Assembly (NCBI RefSeq): GCF_029238095.1
Contig: NZ_JAQWGS010000008.1
Location: forward strand, 62,001-126,000
Source: Lacinutrix sp.
Lineage (GTDB): Bacteria; Bacteroidota; Bacteroidia; Flavobacteriales; Flavobacteriaceae
Direction: 5' to 3'
Length of the DNA: 64,000 nt
Shown here piece after piece: positions 1-10,056 of the stretch. Every line of letters starts with the position of its first letter. The first letter of the stretch is position 1. Made by a program: the position numbers and the translations under genes. Under the pieces are notes generated by a model that was given only the letters and a program-made list of their open reading frames with translations, was not told the origin of the DNA and searched no databases.

Positions 1-1475
1 ACAGAATAACCGAAGAGACAATTAGTTTACTTTTAGAACTTACCAATCAAGTAAAACTTAAAGAAGCTATTAGTGCTTATTATTCTGGAGACACTATAAA
101 CAAAACAGAAGGTAGAGCTGTTTTACATACAGCATTACGCGGCAAAGAGACAGACACTGTTCTTGTTGATGGAAAAAATGTAATGCCAGAAATTTTTGCT
201 GTTAAAGAAAAAATGAAAGCATTTACTAATACTATAGTAGATGGTAAAAGAAAAGGCTACACAAATAAACCATTTACCGATGTGGTAAACATTGGAATAG
301 GAGGAAGTGACTTAGGACCAGCAATGGTAGTGGAATCTCTTCAGTTTTACAAAAATCATTTAACTACGCACTTTGTTAGTAATGTAGATGGTGATCACGT
401 TAATGAAGTTCTTAAAAAATTAAATCCTGAAACAACATTATTTGTTATTGTTTCAAAAACATTTACTACTCAAGAAACCTTATCGAATGCTAATACTATT
501 AGAAAATGGTTTCTAAAACATGGAAAAAAAGAAGATGTAGCAAAACACTTCGTGGCAGTCTCTACAAATATTGAAAAAGTAAAAGCCTTTGGTATCGATC
601 AAGATAACATATTCCCAATGTGGAATTGGGTTGGAGGACGTTTTTCGCTTTGGAGTGCTGTTGGTCTTACTATAAGTTTAGCTGTTGGTTTCGAAAATTT
701 TAACAAACTTTTAAAAGGAGCAAATGCTATGGATATTCATTTTAAAAATGAAGAATTCAAAAATAATATTCCAGTTGTTTTGGCCTTAATAAGTATTTGG
801 TATAATAATTTCTATGGAGCAGAAAGCGAAGCTGTAATTGGATATTCTCAATACCTAAATCAATTTGCAACCTATTTGCAACAAGGTATCATGGAGAGTA
901 ATGGAAAATCTATAGACAGAAATGGTAATAAAGTAAATTACCAAACCGGAACTCTTATTTGGGGAGAACCAGGCACAAACTCTCAACATGCTTTTTTTCA
1001 ATTAATTCATCAAGGCACAAAATTAATTCCTGCAGATTTTATTGGTTTTGCTGAAAGTCTTCACGGTAATCAAGAGCATCAAGATAAATTAATTTCAAAC
1101 TATATTGCACAAACCGAAGCCTTATTAAATGGTAAAGCTGAAGCTGAAGTTTTAAGTGAATTAAAAAAACAAAACTTTTCTGAAGAAGACATAAAAAACC
1201 TTTTACCTTTCAAGATTTTTGAAGGTAATAAACCAACAAACTCCATATTTATAAAAAAATTAACACCAGAAAGCTTAGGAAAGTTAATCGCTATGTACGA
1301 GCATAAAATATTTGTACAAGGCATTATCTGGAATATTTATAGCTACGACCAATTTGGTGTAGAACTTGGCAAGCAACTGGCGAGTTCAATTTTAGAAGAT
1401 ATACAATCTAAAGTCTCAAAAAATCATGATGCTTCTACACAAAATCTTTTAGAATTCTTCAAAATTTTTAGATAG
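1..1475 (+). CDS. pgi: Glucose-6-phosphate isomerase, 5' end outside window
   Basis: Interconverts glucose-6-phosphate and fructose-6-phosphate in the cytoplasm (glycolysis and gluconeogenesis). The frame is open from base 3, so the gene starts upstream; about 490 residues are visible and roughly 40-60 N-terminal residues are missing. An ATG at 183 is internal, because the codons before it already encode the family's conserved [15 protein letters not shown] segment. Both PGI signatures are present: [13 protein letters not shown] in the middle and a C-terminal signature containing [11 protein letters not shown]. The phosphate-binding [11 protein letters not shown] loop and the [11 protein letters not shown] segment are also intact. 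It is the only gene on this strand before the TonB receptor, which has its own promoter. Confidence 0.97.
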   Translation, partial: RITEETISLLLELTNQVKLKEAISAYYSGDTINKTEGRAVLHTALRGKETDTVLVDGKNVMPEIFAVKEKMKAFTNTIVDGKRKGYTNKPFTDVVNIGIGGSDLGPAMVVESLQFYKNHLTTHFVSNVDGDHVNEVLKKLNPETTLFVIVSKTFTTQETLSNANTIRKWFLKHGKKEDVAKHFVAVSTNIEKVKAFGIDQDNIFPMWNWVGGRFSLWSAVGLTISLAVGFENFNKLLKGANAMDIHFKNEEFKNNIPVVLALISIWYNNFYGAESEAVIGYSQYLNQFATYLQQGIMESNGKSIDRNGNKVNYQTGTLIWGEPGTNSQHAFFQLIHQGTKLIPADFIGFAESLHGNQEHQDKLISNYIAQTEALLNGKAEAEVLSELKKQNFSEEDIKNLLPFKIFEGNKPTNSIFIKKLTPESLGKLIAMYEHKIFVQGIIWNIYSYDQFGVELGKQLASSILEDIQSKVSKNHDASTQNLLEFFKIFR

Positions 1476-1598
1476 TCTTTGTTAAAAAACTGTTAATAGT
1501 TTTATTTACTAGTAGCTATTGTCAGGCTAAAAATATAATATCTTGCATATAGCAAAAAAATGTTAACATTAAGTTAATGTTAAAGTATAAAATATATG

Positions 1599-1606
1599 TA
1601 TTTTTG
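1599..1606 (+). promoter_or_regulatory. Bacteroidota -7 box upstream of TonB receptor
   Basis: TATTTTTG matches TAnnTTTG exactly and lies 38 bases before the ATG at 1645 in an AT-rich spacer. No clear -33 TTG is seen at the expected distance. Confidence 0.6.
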
Positions 1607-1644
1607 CTAAAAATTTTTAAATCAATTAACTTTAATTAAACCAA

Positions 1645-4182
1645 ATGAAAAACACAATTAAAATTTTGTTTTTTGCAGCCGCTATTTTAAGCTCTGTAAT
1701 CACTATGGCTCAAAGTACCGTTACCGGAACTGTTATAGATGCCGAAATTAATAGCCCTTTACCAGGTGCAAATGTTTTAGAAAAAGGAACAAGCAATGGA
1801 ACTACAACAGATTTCAATGGAAATTTCTCTTTAAAAACGCAGTCTAGCTCTGGCGAGATTGTAATTACCTTTGTTGGTTATAATTCTATGACAATACCTT
1901 TTAATGGTGATACTAATGTAGGAACTAAACAATTATCCTCAGATAATTCTTTAGAAGAAGTTGTAATTACAGGTTCTGGTGTAATCGATTTAGCAGAAGA
2001 TAGAAAAACACCTGTTGCAGTTTCTACTATTAAAGCTAAAGATATTCAAGAAAAAGCTGGAAACTGGGATTTACCTGAAGTATTAAAAAGCACACCATCA
2101 GTACAAAATATTAAAGGCGGAGGTTTTGGCGATGGAAGTATGTTTTTACGTGGTTTCGACCAAACAAATACCGCTTTTTTATTAAATGGGCAGCCAATAA
2201 ATGGTATGGAAGACGGTAAAATGTATTGGTCTAACTGGTCTGGTGTCTTAGACGTTGCAAACGCTGTACAAGTTCAACGTGGTTTAGGTGCTTCTAAATT
2301 AGCCATATCGTCTGTTGGTGGTACTGTAAACATTGTAACGAAGACTATAGATAATAAAGAAGGTGGATTTATTCAACAAATGGTTGGAAACGATGATTAC
2401 ATAAAATCGACAGCTTATTATTCCACAGGCGTAAATGAAAAAGGTTGGTCTTTTTCGGGTATGTTTGGTCACTGGCAAGGTGATGGTTATGTAAATTACA
2501 CACATGGACAAGGACAAACATATTTCTTATCGGTAGGATATCAACCTAATGAGAGCCATACATTTAACTTTTTACTAACTGGTGCACCACAGTGGCATGC
2601 AGCTGCTGGAAACGGAAGTATTCAATCTTTCTTAGATAATGGTAGAAAATATAATTCTTGGAATATAGGTAATGTTAATAGTCCTAATACATTAGATGGA
2701 CCAAGAGGAAAAAGATATCCAGGAGGAAGAAATTTTTATCATAAACCTGTTGCAAATTTATCTTGGGATTACAATATTAACGATAAATCATCTTTATCTA
2801 CAGTATTATATGGCTCTTTAGGTAGAGGTGGATTTGGATCTGCACTTATAGGAGACGATGGGACTGGTTATGTTCGTGGATCAATGAATAATCATAATTG
2901 GTTTGGATTAGTTTCAAATTATAATAATGAATTATCAGAAAACTTAAATTTAAATATTGGTACAGATCTAAGAACATATAATGGTATTCACTTTAGATCT
3001 GTAAACGAATTTATAGGAATTGATTCAATAGACCACAATAGTGCATTTTTAGGAGACTATACTGTAACAGACACTTTTGGTGGTTTTAATCCTTGGAATG
3101 CTGTTTTTAATCCAAACAATGAGACTAATCAAAGAATTCAACGTAATTACGAAGAAGTAATTACTTATTATGGTTTATTTGGGCAGTTAGAGTATTCCAA
3201 AGATGCTGTATCTGCATTCTTTCAAGGTGCTATTTCTAATCAAGATCATATTGCAACAAATGAGTATAATTATGCAGAGTCGACAGACTCTGATAAAGTT
3301 TCTAATTTAGGATTTAACCTAAAGGCAGGTGCAGCTTATGAAATTAATCAAATTCACAAAGTATTTGCTAATGCAGGTTATTACTCTCGTCAACCTTTTC
3401 ATGATAATTTATACAACGATTTAAGAAGCAGTATAGATTTAATTACTCCTGAAATTGAAAACGAAAATATTACTGGTTTTGAAGCAGGTTACCAATTTAA
3501 AAGTGAAATAATTTCTGCTAATTTAAACTTGTATCATACTACTTGGGATAATAGAACAATTAACTCAAATAATGGGGAAAATAGCGAATCACCATCCTTT
3601 GAAGGGTATCAAACACAAGGTGTAAAGCAAGTCCATATGGGAGTAGAATTAGAAGTATTTACAAGACCTTTTGATAATCTTAAATTAAATGGTTTTCTTT
3701 CTATGGGAGATTGGCAATTTAATGGAGATGCTACACAAAGAACCTTTGACGGTAATGGTATTTTACAAGGAACTCAAGATATAAATATTGATGGTTATAA
3801 AGTTGGTGGTGCAGCACAAGTAACTGGAGGCATAAACGGTGTTTACACTATTTTACCAAGATTAAGTATAGATGGTGCATGGAACTGGTATAATGATCAA
3901 CATTCAGAAGGTTCTTTAGAAAAAGCACCTCTATCAATGCCTTCTTATGATACTGTTGATGCTGGTTTTTCTTACAAAATGTTATTAGGAAAAGAAAAAT
4001 TAAACTCTTTACAATTTAGAGTTAATGTTAACAACCTATTTGACGAAGTATATTTAGAATCTGTAAGTGGTAATACACAAGCAACTAGTACATCTGTAAA
4101 TTATAAAGGTGTAAATACTTCTAACAACGGTCGTTTTGGTTACGGAAGAACCTGGAATGTAAGTATGCGTTACAACTTTTAA
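1645..4182 (+). CDS. TonB-dependent outer-membrane receptor with N-terminal CarboxypepD-like domain
   Basis: Energy-coupled importer of the outer membrane; the substrate cannot be read from sequence. The 845-residue protein has a signal peptide ending near ITMAQ (about residue 23), a carboxypeptidase-D regulatory-like beta domain (about 24-105, with the typical PLPGANVLEKGTSNGTTTD pattern), a plug domain (about 110-240, with the FLRGFDQTN and GGTVNIVTK motifs) and a 22-strand barrel ending in the usual aromatic residue (RYNF). No SusD-like partner follows; a strong terminator closes the unit, so it is monocistronic. A metal-chelate or small-molecule receptor is as likely as a glycan receptor. 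Confidence 0.93.
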   Translation: MKNTIKILFFAAAILSSVITMAQSTVTGTVIDAEINSPLPGANVLEKGTSNGTTTDFNGNFSLKTQSSSGEIVITFVGYNSMTIPFNGDTNVGTKQLSSDNSLEEVVITGSGVIDLAEDRKTPVAVSTIKAKDIQEKAGNWDLPEVLKSTPSVQNIKGGGFGDGSMFLRGFDQTNTAFLLNGQPINGMEDGKMYWSNWSGVLDVANAVQVQRGLGASKLAISSVGGTVNIVTKTIDNKEGGFIQQMVGNDDYIKSTAYYSTGVNEKGWSFSGMFGHWQGDGYVNYTHGQGQTYFLSVGYQPNESHTFNFLLTGAPQWHAAAGNGSIQSFLDNGRKYNSWNIGNVNSPNTLDGPRGKRYPGGRNFYHKPVANLSWDYNINDKSSLSTVLYGSLGRGGFGSALIGDDGTGYVRGSMNNHNWFGLVSNYNNELSENLNLNIGTDLRTYNGIHFRSVNEFIGIDSIDHNSAFLGDYTVTDTFGGFNPWNAVFNPNNETNQRIQRNYEEVITYYGLFGQLEYSKDAVSAFFQGAISNQDHIATNEYNYAESTDSDKVSNLGFNLKAGAAYEINQIHKVFANAGYYSRQPFHDNLYNDLRSSIDLITPEIENENITGFEAGYQFKSEIISANLNLYHTTWDNRTINSNNGENSESPSFEGYQTQGVKQVHMGVELEVFTRPFDNLKLNGFLSMGDWQFNGDATQRTFDGNGILQGTQDINIDGYKVGGAAQVTGGINGVYTILPRLSIDGAWNWYNDQHSEGSLEKAPLSMPSYDTVDAGFSYKMLLGKEKLNSLQFRVNVNNLFDEVYLESVSGNTQATSTSVNYKGVNTSNNGRFGYGRTWNVSMRYNF

Positions 4183-4204
4183 ACTTAGTTTTAGATATAA
4201 TATT

Positions 4205-4234
4205 AAACCGCTTCCTAAAAGAAGCGGTTTTTTT
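4205..4234 (+). terminator. Rho-independent terminator after TonB receptor
   Basis: A ten-base stem, AAACCGCTTC paired with GAAGCGGTTT, has a six-base loop (CTAAAA) and runs into a T tract. It lies 22 bases after the stop codon. Confidence 0.9.
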
Positions 4235-4249
4235 ATGCCTAATAATTAC

Positions 4250-4257
4250 TACATTTG
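4250..4257 (+). promoter_or_regulatory. -7 box for the small membrane protein gene
   Basis: TACATTTG matches TAnnTTTG and ends 27 bases before the ATG at 4285, just downstream of the previous terminator, so the next gene is an independent unit. Confidence 0.6.
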
Positions 4258-4284
4258 TTATATAACTAATTTAAAAAAGTAATT

Positions 4285-4704
4285 ATGATTAAAATGCTTC
4301 ACTCTTATTGGGCCTACCTTGTTTTTTTAATGCTAGTAATTGCAACTGCAAATGCGCTAATAAAATATTTTGGTAAAAAAGAATATGCAGCTATAGACTT
4401 TCGTTTGGCCTTGTTTACTCTTATAGTTTCTCATATTCAATTGTTAATTGGAATAGTGCTTTGGTTTACACAAGATTACTTTGGTGAAGCTTCGATGAAA
4501 GATGTTATGGGAAATTCTGTTTTACGATCTAACGCAGTAGAACATCCTATAGCAATGATTTTAGCTGTTGTGTTTATAACAATTGGTTATTCTAAACACA
4601 AAAAGAAGTTAACCTCAGCAGCAAAATTAAAACCTTTGGCTCTATTTTATGCACTTGCATTATTATTAGTTCTTGCTAAAATTCCATGGAGTACTTGGTT
4701 CTAA
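4285..4704 (+). CDS. Four-helix inner-membrane protein, cytochrome b-like
   Basis: The 139-residue protein has four hydrophobic segments (about residues 8-26, 41-62, 87-103 and 115-133) and ends in a short polar tail. Proteins of this kind in Flavobacteriia are often named cytochrome B, but I see no proven haem motif; histidines at about 6, 50 and 87 lie at or near helix ends and could be ligands. It stands alone between a terminator upstream and a bidirectional terminator downstream. Function is unknown; a small redox or membrane-assembly role is a guess. Confidence 0.8.
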   Translation: MIKMLHSYWAYLVFLMLVIATANALIKYFGKKEYAAIDFRLALFTLIVSHIQLLIGIVLWFTQDYFGEASMKDVMGNSVLRSNAVEHPIAMILAVVFITIGYSKHKKKLTSAAKLKPLALFYALALLLVLAKIPWSTWF

Positions 4705-4721
4705 GTCTACATAATATAACA

Positions 4722-4754
4722 AAAAAATGCCAACTTAATAAGTTGGCATTTTTT
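4722..4754. terminator. Bidirectional terminator between convergent genes
   Basis: ATGCCAACTT pairs with AAGTTGGCAT around a three-base loop, with A tracts on one side and T tracts on the other. It can stop the membrane-protein gene (plus) and the dksA-like gene (minus). Confidence 0.9.
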
Positions 4755-4776
4755 ATGGGTTAATGTGCTTTGTGCT

Positions 4777-5160
4777 TTATTTCTGCATGTTTTTAGCTTC
4801 TATACTTAAAGTTGCATGTGGTACTAATTCTAAACGTTTTGGGTTTATTAATTTACCAGTAACACGACAAACACCATAGGTTTTATTCTCTATTCTTACA
4901 AGTGCATATTTAAGATCGCGAATAAATTTTTCTTGCCTAATTGCTAATTCTGAATTAGACTCTTTACTCATAACTGCACTACCTTCATCGAAAGCTTTAA
5001 ATTGTGGTGACGTATCTTCTGTTCCATTATTATGGTCGTTCATATACGCGCTTTTAATAAGCTCTAAATCGTGTTGTGCTTTTTCTATTTTTTCTAAGAT
5101 TAAGACTTTAAACTCTGCTAATTCTTTGTCTGAAAATCTAACTGTTTCATTTGATTCCAT
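4777..5160 (-). CDS. DksA/TraR-family protein with degenerate zinc finger
   Basis: This 127-residue protein resembles DksA/TraR factors that bind RNA polymerase through its secondary channel and adjust transcription with ppGpp. A coiled N-terminal half (residues 1-90) is followed by the finger region at 95-115. Classical DksA has four zinc cysteines; here only Cys98 remains (YGVCRVTGKLI), so zinc is probably not bound. I chose the ATG at 5160 because the longer frame to 5211 would run into ileS and lacks the family's N-terminus. It begins 4 bases after the ileS stop, so the two are cotranscribed. Confidence 0.85.
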   Translation of the reverse strand: MESNETVRFSDKELAEFKVLILEKIEKAQHDLELIKSAYMNDHNNGTEDTSPQFKAFDEGSAVMSKESNSELAIRQEKFIRDLKYALVRIENKTYGVCRVTGKLINPKRLELVPHATLSIEAKNMQK

Positions 5161-5164
5161 AATA

Positions 5165-8100
5165 TCAATTTTTTGTAATAAATAATTTTGTATGTATCGA
5201 GTCGAACGCAATATCTATACCATTATTTACGTGTTCTATAATCTCAAGGCTGTCTGTTAAAGTTTCAGCCTTTATATACTCTAAATTGGTTTTCACCGCT
5301 TTAGCAATATCCTCATGTTGTTGAAGCTGAACAGAAATTCTATCTGTGACCTCAAAACCTGAATCTTTACGCAAATTTTGAATACGGTTTACTAGCTCAC
5401 GAGCTATACCTTCTTCTTGTAATTCTTCAGAAATGGTAACATCTAACGCAACTGTAATTGCACCTTCATTTGCTACAAGCCATCCTTCGATATCTTGTGA
5501 TGTAATCTCGACATCACCATGCTCCAATGTAATAATTTTTCCATTACACTCGACATTTAAACTTCCTTTTTGTTCAATATTTTTTATGTCTTCTGAAGTC
5601 ATCTCCTGAATTTGTGCAGCTATAGACTTCATGTCCTTTCCAAAACGTGGTCCTAAAGCTTTAAAATTAGGTTTAATTTGTTTTACTAAAATATCTGAAG
5701 CATCTTCTAAAAGTTCAATTTCTTTAATATTAACTTCACTTTTAATTAAATTAGCAACAGCTAAAATTTCTTCCTTTTGCTGAGCTGAGTCTACAGGAAT
5801 CATGATTTTTTGAAGCGGTTGGCGTACTTTTATTTTCTCTTTAGCTCTTAACGATAAAACTAACGACGATATGGTTTGCGCATTTTCCATTTTGCGCTCT
5901 AAAGACTTGTCTACAAAACTAATATTGAACTCTGGAAATTGGGCTAAATGAACACTTTCAAAAGCCTCTTTATTGGTAACCGAATTTAAATCTAAATACA
6001 ATCTATCCATAAAAAATGGTGCAATAGGTGCGCCAAGTTTTGCTATAGTTAGCATACAAGTATAAAGCGTTTGGTAAGCAGAAATTTTATCTTGCTGGTA
6101 ATCACCTTTCCAGAAACGTCTTCTACTTAAACGTACATACCAATTACTTAAATAATCTTGGGTAAAGTTTGAAATCGCTCGTGCAGCTTTTGTAGGCTCA
6201 TAATCTGCATAATAATCGTCTACCTTTTGAATTAAGGTATGCAACTCTGAAAGAATCCAACGGTCTAGTTCTGGTCTGTCTTCTAATGCAATATCATCTT
6301 CAGTATAAGCAAATTTATCGATGTTTGTATACAAACTAAAAAACGAATAAGTATTGTAGAGTGTTCCAAAGAACTTTCTTTTTACCTCTTCTATACCATC
6401 TAAATCGAATTTTAAATTATCCCATGGATTGGCATTAGAAATCATATACCATCGTGTTGCATCTGCTCCATAAGTGTTTAAAGTCTCGAAAGGATCTGTA
6501 GCGTTTCCTAAACGTTTAGACATTTTCTGTCCGTTTTTATCTAAAACCAATCCGTTTGAAACTACATTTTTATAGGCTACAGAGTCAAAAACCATAGTAG
6601 CAATAGCGTGTAAAGTATAAAACCAACCTCTAGTTTGGTCTACGCCTTCTGCAATAAAATCTGCTGGAAAAGATTTATTATCATCAATCTTATCTTTGTT
6701 TTCAAATGGATAATGCCATTGTGCATATGGCATTGAGCCAGAATCGAACCAAACATCAATTAAATCGCTTTCACGCTTCATTGGTTTCCCGCTTGGTGAT
6801 ACAAGCACTATTTCATCAACTATGTTTTTATGTAAATCTATCTTAGCATAATTGTCTTCAGCATTGTTTCCTACTTCAAAATCTGCAAAAATATCAGCCT
6901 TCATAATACCTGCCTGAACGGCACGTTCCATTTCTGCTTTTAATTCTGCAACAGAACCAATACAAATTTCTTCTTTTCCGTCTTCGGTTCTCCAGATAGG
7001 TAATGGAATTCCCCAATAACGCGATCGCGATAAATTCCAATCGTTTGCATTGGCTAGCCAGTTACCAAAACGTCCAGTTCCTGTAGATTCTGGTTTCCAG
7101 TTAATGCTAGTATTTAACTCATGCATACACCCTTTTACGTCTGTAATTTTTATAAACCAAGAATCTAATGGATAATATAAAATTGGTTTATCTGTACGCC
7201 AACAATGCGGATAGTTATGCTTGTATTTTTCGACCTTAAAGGCTTTGTTTTCTTCTTTTAATTTAATGGCAAGCTCAACGTCTATTGAACGCTCTGGTGC
7301 TTCACCATCGTTATAATATTCGTTCTTTACATACTTACCACCAAATTCTTTCATTTCTGGTCTAAAGCGTCCTTGTAAATCTACAAGAGGCACTAAATTA
7401 TCATTCTCGTCTTTTACTAAAAGTGGTGGAATTTCTGGTTTTGCTTGTTTAGCAACCAATGCATCGTCTGCTCCAAAAGTTGGTGCTGTATGTACTATTC
7501 CTGTACCATCTTCTGTAGTTACAAAATCTCCAGAGATTACTCTAAAAGCGTTTTCTGGATTATCGTTTGGTAAGGCATAAGGTAAAAGTTGTTCGTATTT
7601 AATACCAACTAGGTCTTTCCCTTTGAATTCTTTTACGACAAAATATGGTATTTTTTTATCATTATCTTTGTATTCTAAAAGCGCAGCTTTTTCTTCTACT
7701 CTTTTAAACTTACCATCAAATTGTTTGTTAACTAGTGGTTTTGCCAAAATCACATTCATTGGCTTAAATGTGTATTGGTTATAAGTTTCTACTAAAACGT
7801 AATCTATTTTTGGGCCAACAGTTAATGCTGTGTTACTTGGTAATGTCCAAGGTGTTGTGGTCCATGCTAAAAAATAAATGGTGCCTTCGTTTTGTAAAAA
7901 ATTTGGCAATGTGTTTTCTAAAGCTTTAAACTGAGCAACAACTGTAGTATCTGTTACATCTTGGTATGCTCCTGGTTGGTTAACCTCATGCGAACTTAAT
8001 CCAGTTCCTGCTTTTGGTGAATATGGCTGTATTGTGTAGCCTTTATACATTAAATTTTTAGAATAAATCTCTTTTAATAACCACCAAACCGTTTCCATGT

Positions 8101-8569
8101 ATTTGGGTTCGTAGGTAATGTAAGGATCGTCCATATCTACCCAATAACCCATTTTTTGTGTGAGGTTATTCCAAACATCAGTATAACGCATGACTGCTTT
8201 TCTACAAGCTGTATTGTAATCTTCTACAGAAATAGTTTTACCAATATCTTCTTTTGTAATCCCTAATTCTTTTTCTACACCAAGTTCTATTGGTAATCCA
8301 TGTGTATCCCAACCTGCTTTACGCTTAACTTGGTAACCTTTCATGGTTTTATAACGTGGAAAAATATCTTTTATAGCTCTTGCTAAAACGTGGTGTACAC
8401 CTGGTAAACCGTTGGCACTTGGTGGTCCTTCAAAAAACACATAAGGTTCTGCATTTTCTCTAGTGGTTACACTCTTCTCGAAGATATTATTGTCTTGCCA
8501 ATACTTAAGAATTTCTTCTGCTACGTTTGGTAAGTTAAGTCCTTTATATTCAGGGAATCCTGCGCTCAT
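5165..8569 (-). CDS. ileS: Isoleucyl-tRNA synthetase, long eukaryote-like type
   Basis: Charges tRNA-Ile with isoleucine and edits valine, in the cytoplasm. The 1134-residue length and the C-terminal extension fit the IleS2-type clade, not the roughly 930-residue E. coli type. The HIGH position reads GVHH at residues 57-60, after GPPSANG. The second class I signature is NGQKMSKRLGN, and the WFDSGSMPYAQ and DQTRGWFYTL segments are family-typical. The editing domain is present (TWTTTPWTLPSNTAL). It is the first gene of a two-gene unit with the DksA-like gene. IleS2-type enzymes are often less sensitive to mupirocin; that is family knowledge, not shown here. Confidence 0.97.
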   Translation of the reverse strand: MSAGFPEYKGLNLPNVAEEILKYWQDNNIFEKSVTTRENAEPYVFFEGPPSANGLPGVHHVLARAIKDIFPRYKTMKGYQVKRKAGWDTHGLPIELGVEKELGITKEDIGKTISVEDYNTACRKAVMRYTDVWNNLTQKMGYWVDMDDPYITYEPKYMETVWWLLKEIYSKNLMYKGYTIQPYSPKAGTGLSSHEVNQPGAYQDVTDTTVVAQFKALENTLPNFLQNEGTIYFLAWTTTPWTLPSNTALTVGPKIDYVLVETYNQYTFKPMNVILAKPLVNKQFDGKFKRVEEKAALLEYKDNDKKIPYFVVKEFKGKDLVGIKYEQLLPYALPNDNPENAFRVISGDFVTTEDGTGIVHTAPTFGADDALVAKQAKPEIPPLLVKDENDNLVPLVDLQGRFRPEMKEFGGKYVKNEYYNDGEAPERSIDVELAIKLKEENKAFKVEKYKHNYPHCWRTDKPILYYPLDSWFIKITDVKGCMHELNTSINWKPESTGTGRFGNWLANANDWNLSRSRYWGIPLPIWRTEDGKEEICIGSVAELKAEMERAVQAGIMKADIFADFEVGNNAEDNYAKIDLHKNIVDEIVLVSPSGKPMKRESDLIDVWFDSGSMPYAQWHYPFENKDKIDDNKSFPADFIAEGVDQTRGWFYTLHAIATMVFDSVAYKNVVSNGLVLDKNGQKMSKRLGNATDPFETLNTYGADATRWYMISNANPWDNLKFDLDGIEEVKRKFFGTLYNTYSFFSLYTNIDKFAYTEDDIALEDRPELDRWILSELHTLIQKVDDYYADYEPTKAARAISNFTQDYLSNWYVRLSRRRFWKGDYQQDKISAYQTLYTCMLTIAKLGAPIAPFFMDRLYLDLNSVTNKEAFESVHLAQFPEFNISFVDKSLERKMENAQTISSLVLSLRAKEKIKVRQPLQKIMIPVDSAQQKEEILAVANLIKSEVNIKEIELLEDASDILVKQIKPNFKALGPRFGKDMKSIAAQIQEMTSEDIKNIEQKGSLNVECNGKIITLEHGDVEITSQDIEGWLVANEGAITVALDVTISEELQEEGIARELVNRIQNLRKDSGFEVTDRISVQLQQHEDIAKAVKTNLEYIKAETLTDSLEIIEHVNNGIDIAFDSIHTKLFITKN

Positions 8570-8650
8570 TTTGTCTAATTTCTGATAAGATTGCGAATTT
8601 AAGGAATTTTAGGAAAAAAGCATGGTTTATTAGATGAAAAAGACTGGTGG

Positions 8651-10009
8651 TTAAGCTATAAAATCTACTAAATCCTCAATCTTAGAAATCAATTGAATTT
8701 TTATTGAAGCATTAGTTAGTGAAATCTTGTTATATTTTGAAACAAAAATAGTTGAAAATCCCAATTTTTCGGCTTCCAAAATGCGTTGCTCGACACGTTG
8801 TACAGGTCTTATTTCGCCAGACAAACCAACTTCAGCTGCAAAACAGTAATTTGATGGTAACGCTTGGTCTTCATTTGAAGATAAGATAGCCGCAACCACT
8901 GCTAAATCTATTGCAGGATCGTCTACAGTTATACCTCCTGTTATATTTAAAAACACATCTTTGGCTCCTAATCTAAAACCTGCTCTTTTCTCTAAAACTG
9001 CCAATAACATATTTAAACGCTTGGCATTAAATCCTGTTGCGCTACGTTGTGGTGTGCCGTAAACCGCTGTGCTTACTAAGGCTTGCACTTCAATCATTAA
9101 TGGTCTAACACCTTCTAAGGTTGCTGCAACTGCGTTACCTGAAAGTTCTTCGTCTTTTTTAGAGATTAAAATTTCGCTTGGATTACTTACTTCTCGTAAC
9201 CCAGAGCCTTGCATTTCGTAAATACCTAGTTCGTGAGTGGAACCAAAACGATTTTTTTGCGCACGTAAAATTCTAAAAACATGGTTTCTATCGCCTTCAA
9301 ATTGCAAAACGGTATCGACCATGTGCTCTAATATTTTTGGTCCTGCAATATTGCCATCTTTGGTAATATGACCTATTAAAACCACTGGTGTATTGGTTTC
9401 TTTTGCAAATTTTATAAGCTCTGTAGTACACTCTTTTATTTGCGAAATACTTCCGCTGGACGATTCTATATAATCGCTATGTAATGTCTGAATGGAATCT
9501 ATAATAACAATATCTGGCTCTAAGGCTTCAATCTGTTTAAAAATATTCTGTGTTTTTGTTTCGGTAAGAATATAGCAACTATCATTATTAGGATTAATAC
9601 GTTCGGCACGCATTTTTATTTGTTTCTGACTTTCTTCTCCAGATACATATAAGGTTTTATAAGGTAGTTTTAAAGAAATTTGAAGCAATAGTGTACTCTT
9701 TCCTATTCCTGGTTCTCCTCCTAAAAGTGTTAATGAACCTGGAACAATACCTCCACCTAAAACACGATTAAACTCAGCATCAAGCGTGTCTAGTCTTGCT
9801 TCTTTAGAGACATCAATTTGTTTTATAGTAAGTGGTTTAGATACTCGTTTTTGAGTGTTTGTAGGTGTTTTCCAATCGCTCTTTTCTTGTTTTTGAATAA
9901 CTTCTTCTACAATAGTATTCCACTCTTTACAAGCTGTACATTGTCCTTGCCATTTAGAATACTGTGTGCCACAACTCTGACAAAAAAAAGTGGTTTTAAC
10001 TTTAGCCAT
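8651..10009 (-). CDS. radA: DNA repair protein RadA/Sms
   Basis: RadA is a RecA-like ATPase and DnaB-type helicase that helps process recombination intermediates. The 452-residue protein has an N-terminal zinc finger (Cys10, Cys13, Cys24, Cys27), a Walker A motif GGEPGIGKST at 97-106, the RadA signature KNRFG at 252-256, and a Lon-protease-like C-terminal domain. I start it at the ATG at 10009: the longer frame adds twelve unrelated residues before the conserved MAKVKTTFFC start. It is the last gene of the panC operon, 47 bases after the esterase-like gene. Confidence 0.96.
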   Translation of the reverse strand: MAKVKTTFFCQSCGTQYSKWQGQCTACKEWNTIVEEVIQKQEKSDWKTPTNTQKRVSKPLTIKQIDVSKEARLDTLDAEFNRVLGGGIVPGSLTLLGGEPGIGKSTLLLQISLKLPYKTLYVSGEESQKQIKMRAERINPNNDSCYILTETKTQNIFKQIEALEPDIVIIDSIQTLHSDYIESSSGSISQIKECTTELIKFAKETNTPVVLIGHITKDGNIAGPKILEHMVDTVLQFEGDRNHVFRILRAQKNRFGSTHELGIYEMQGSGLREVSNPSEILISKKDEELSGNAVAATLEGVRPLMIEVQALVSTAVYGTPQRSATGFNAKRLNMLLAVLEKRAGFRLGAKDVFLNITGGITVDDPAIDLAVVAAILSSNEDQALPSNYCFAAEVGLSGEIRPVQRVEQRILEAEKLGFSTIFVSKYNKISLTNASIKIQLISKIEDLVDFIA

Positions 10010-10056
10010 ATATTCGCTACTTACCTCTCCAAAAAGAGGCATCAATTAATTAAATA

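Noticed and set aside
5165-5211. Longer start for the DksA-like gene
   Set aside because: The extension overlaps the end of ileS and is not family-like; the ATG at 5160 fits better.
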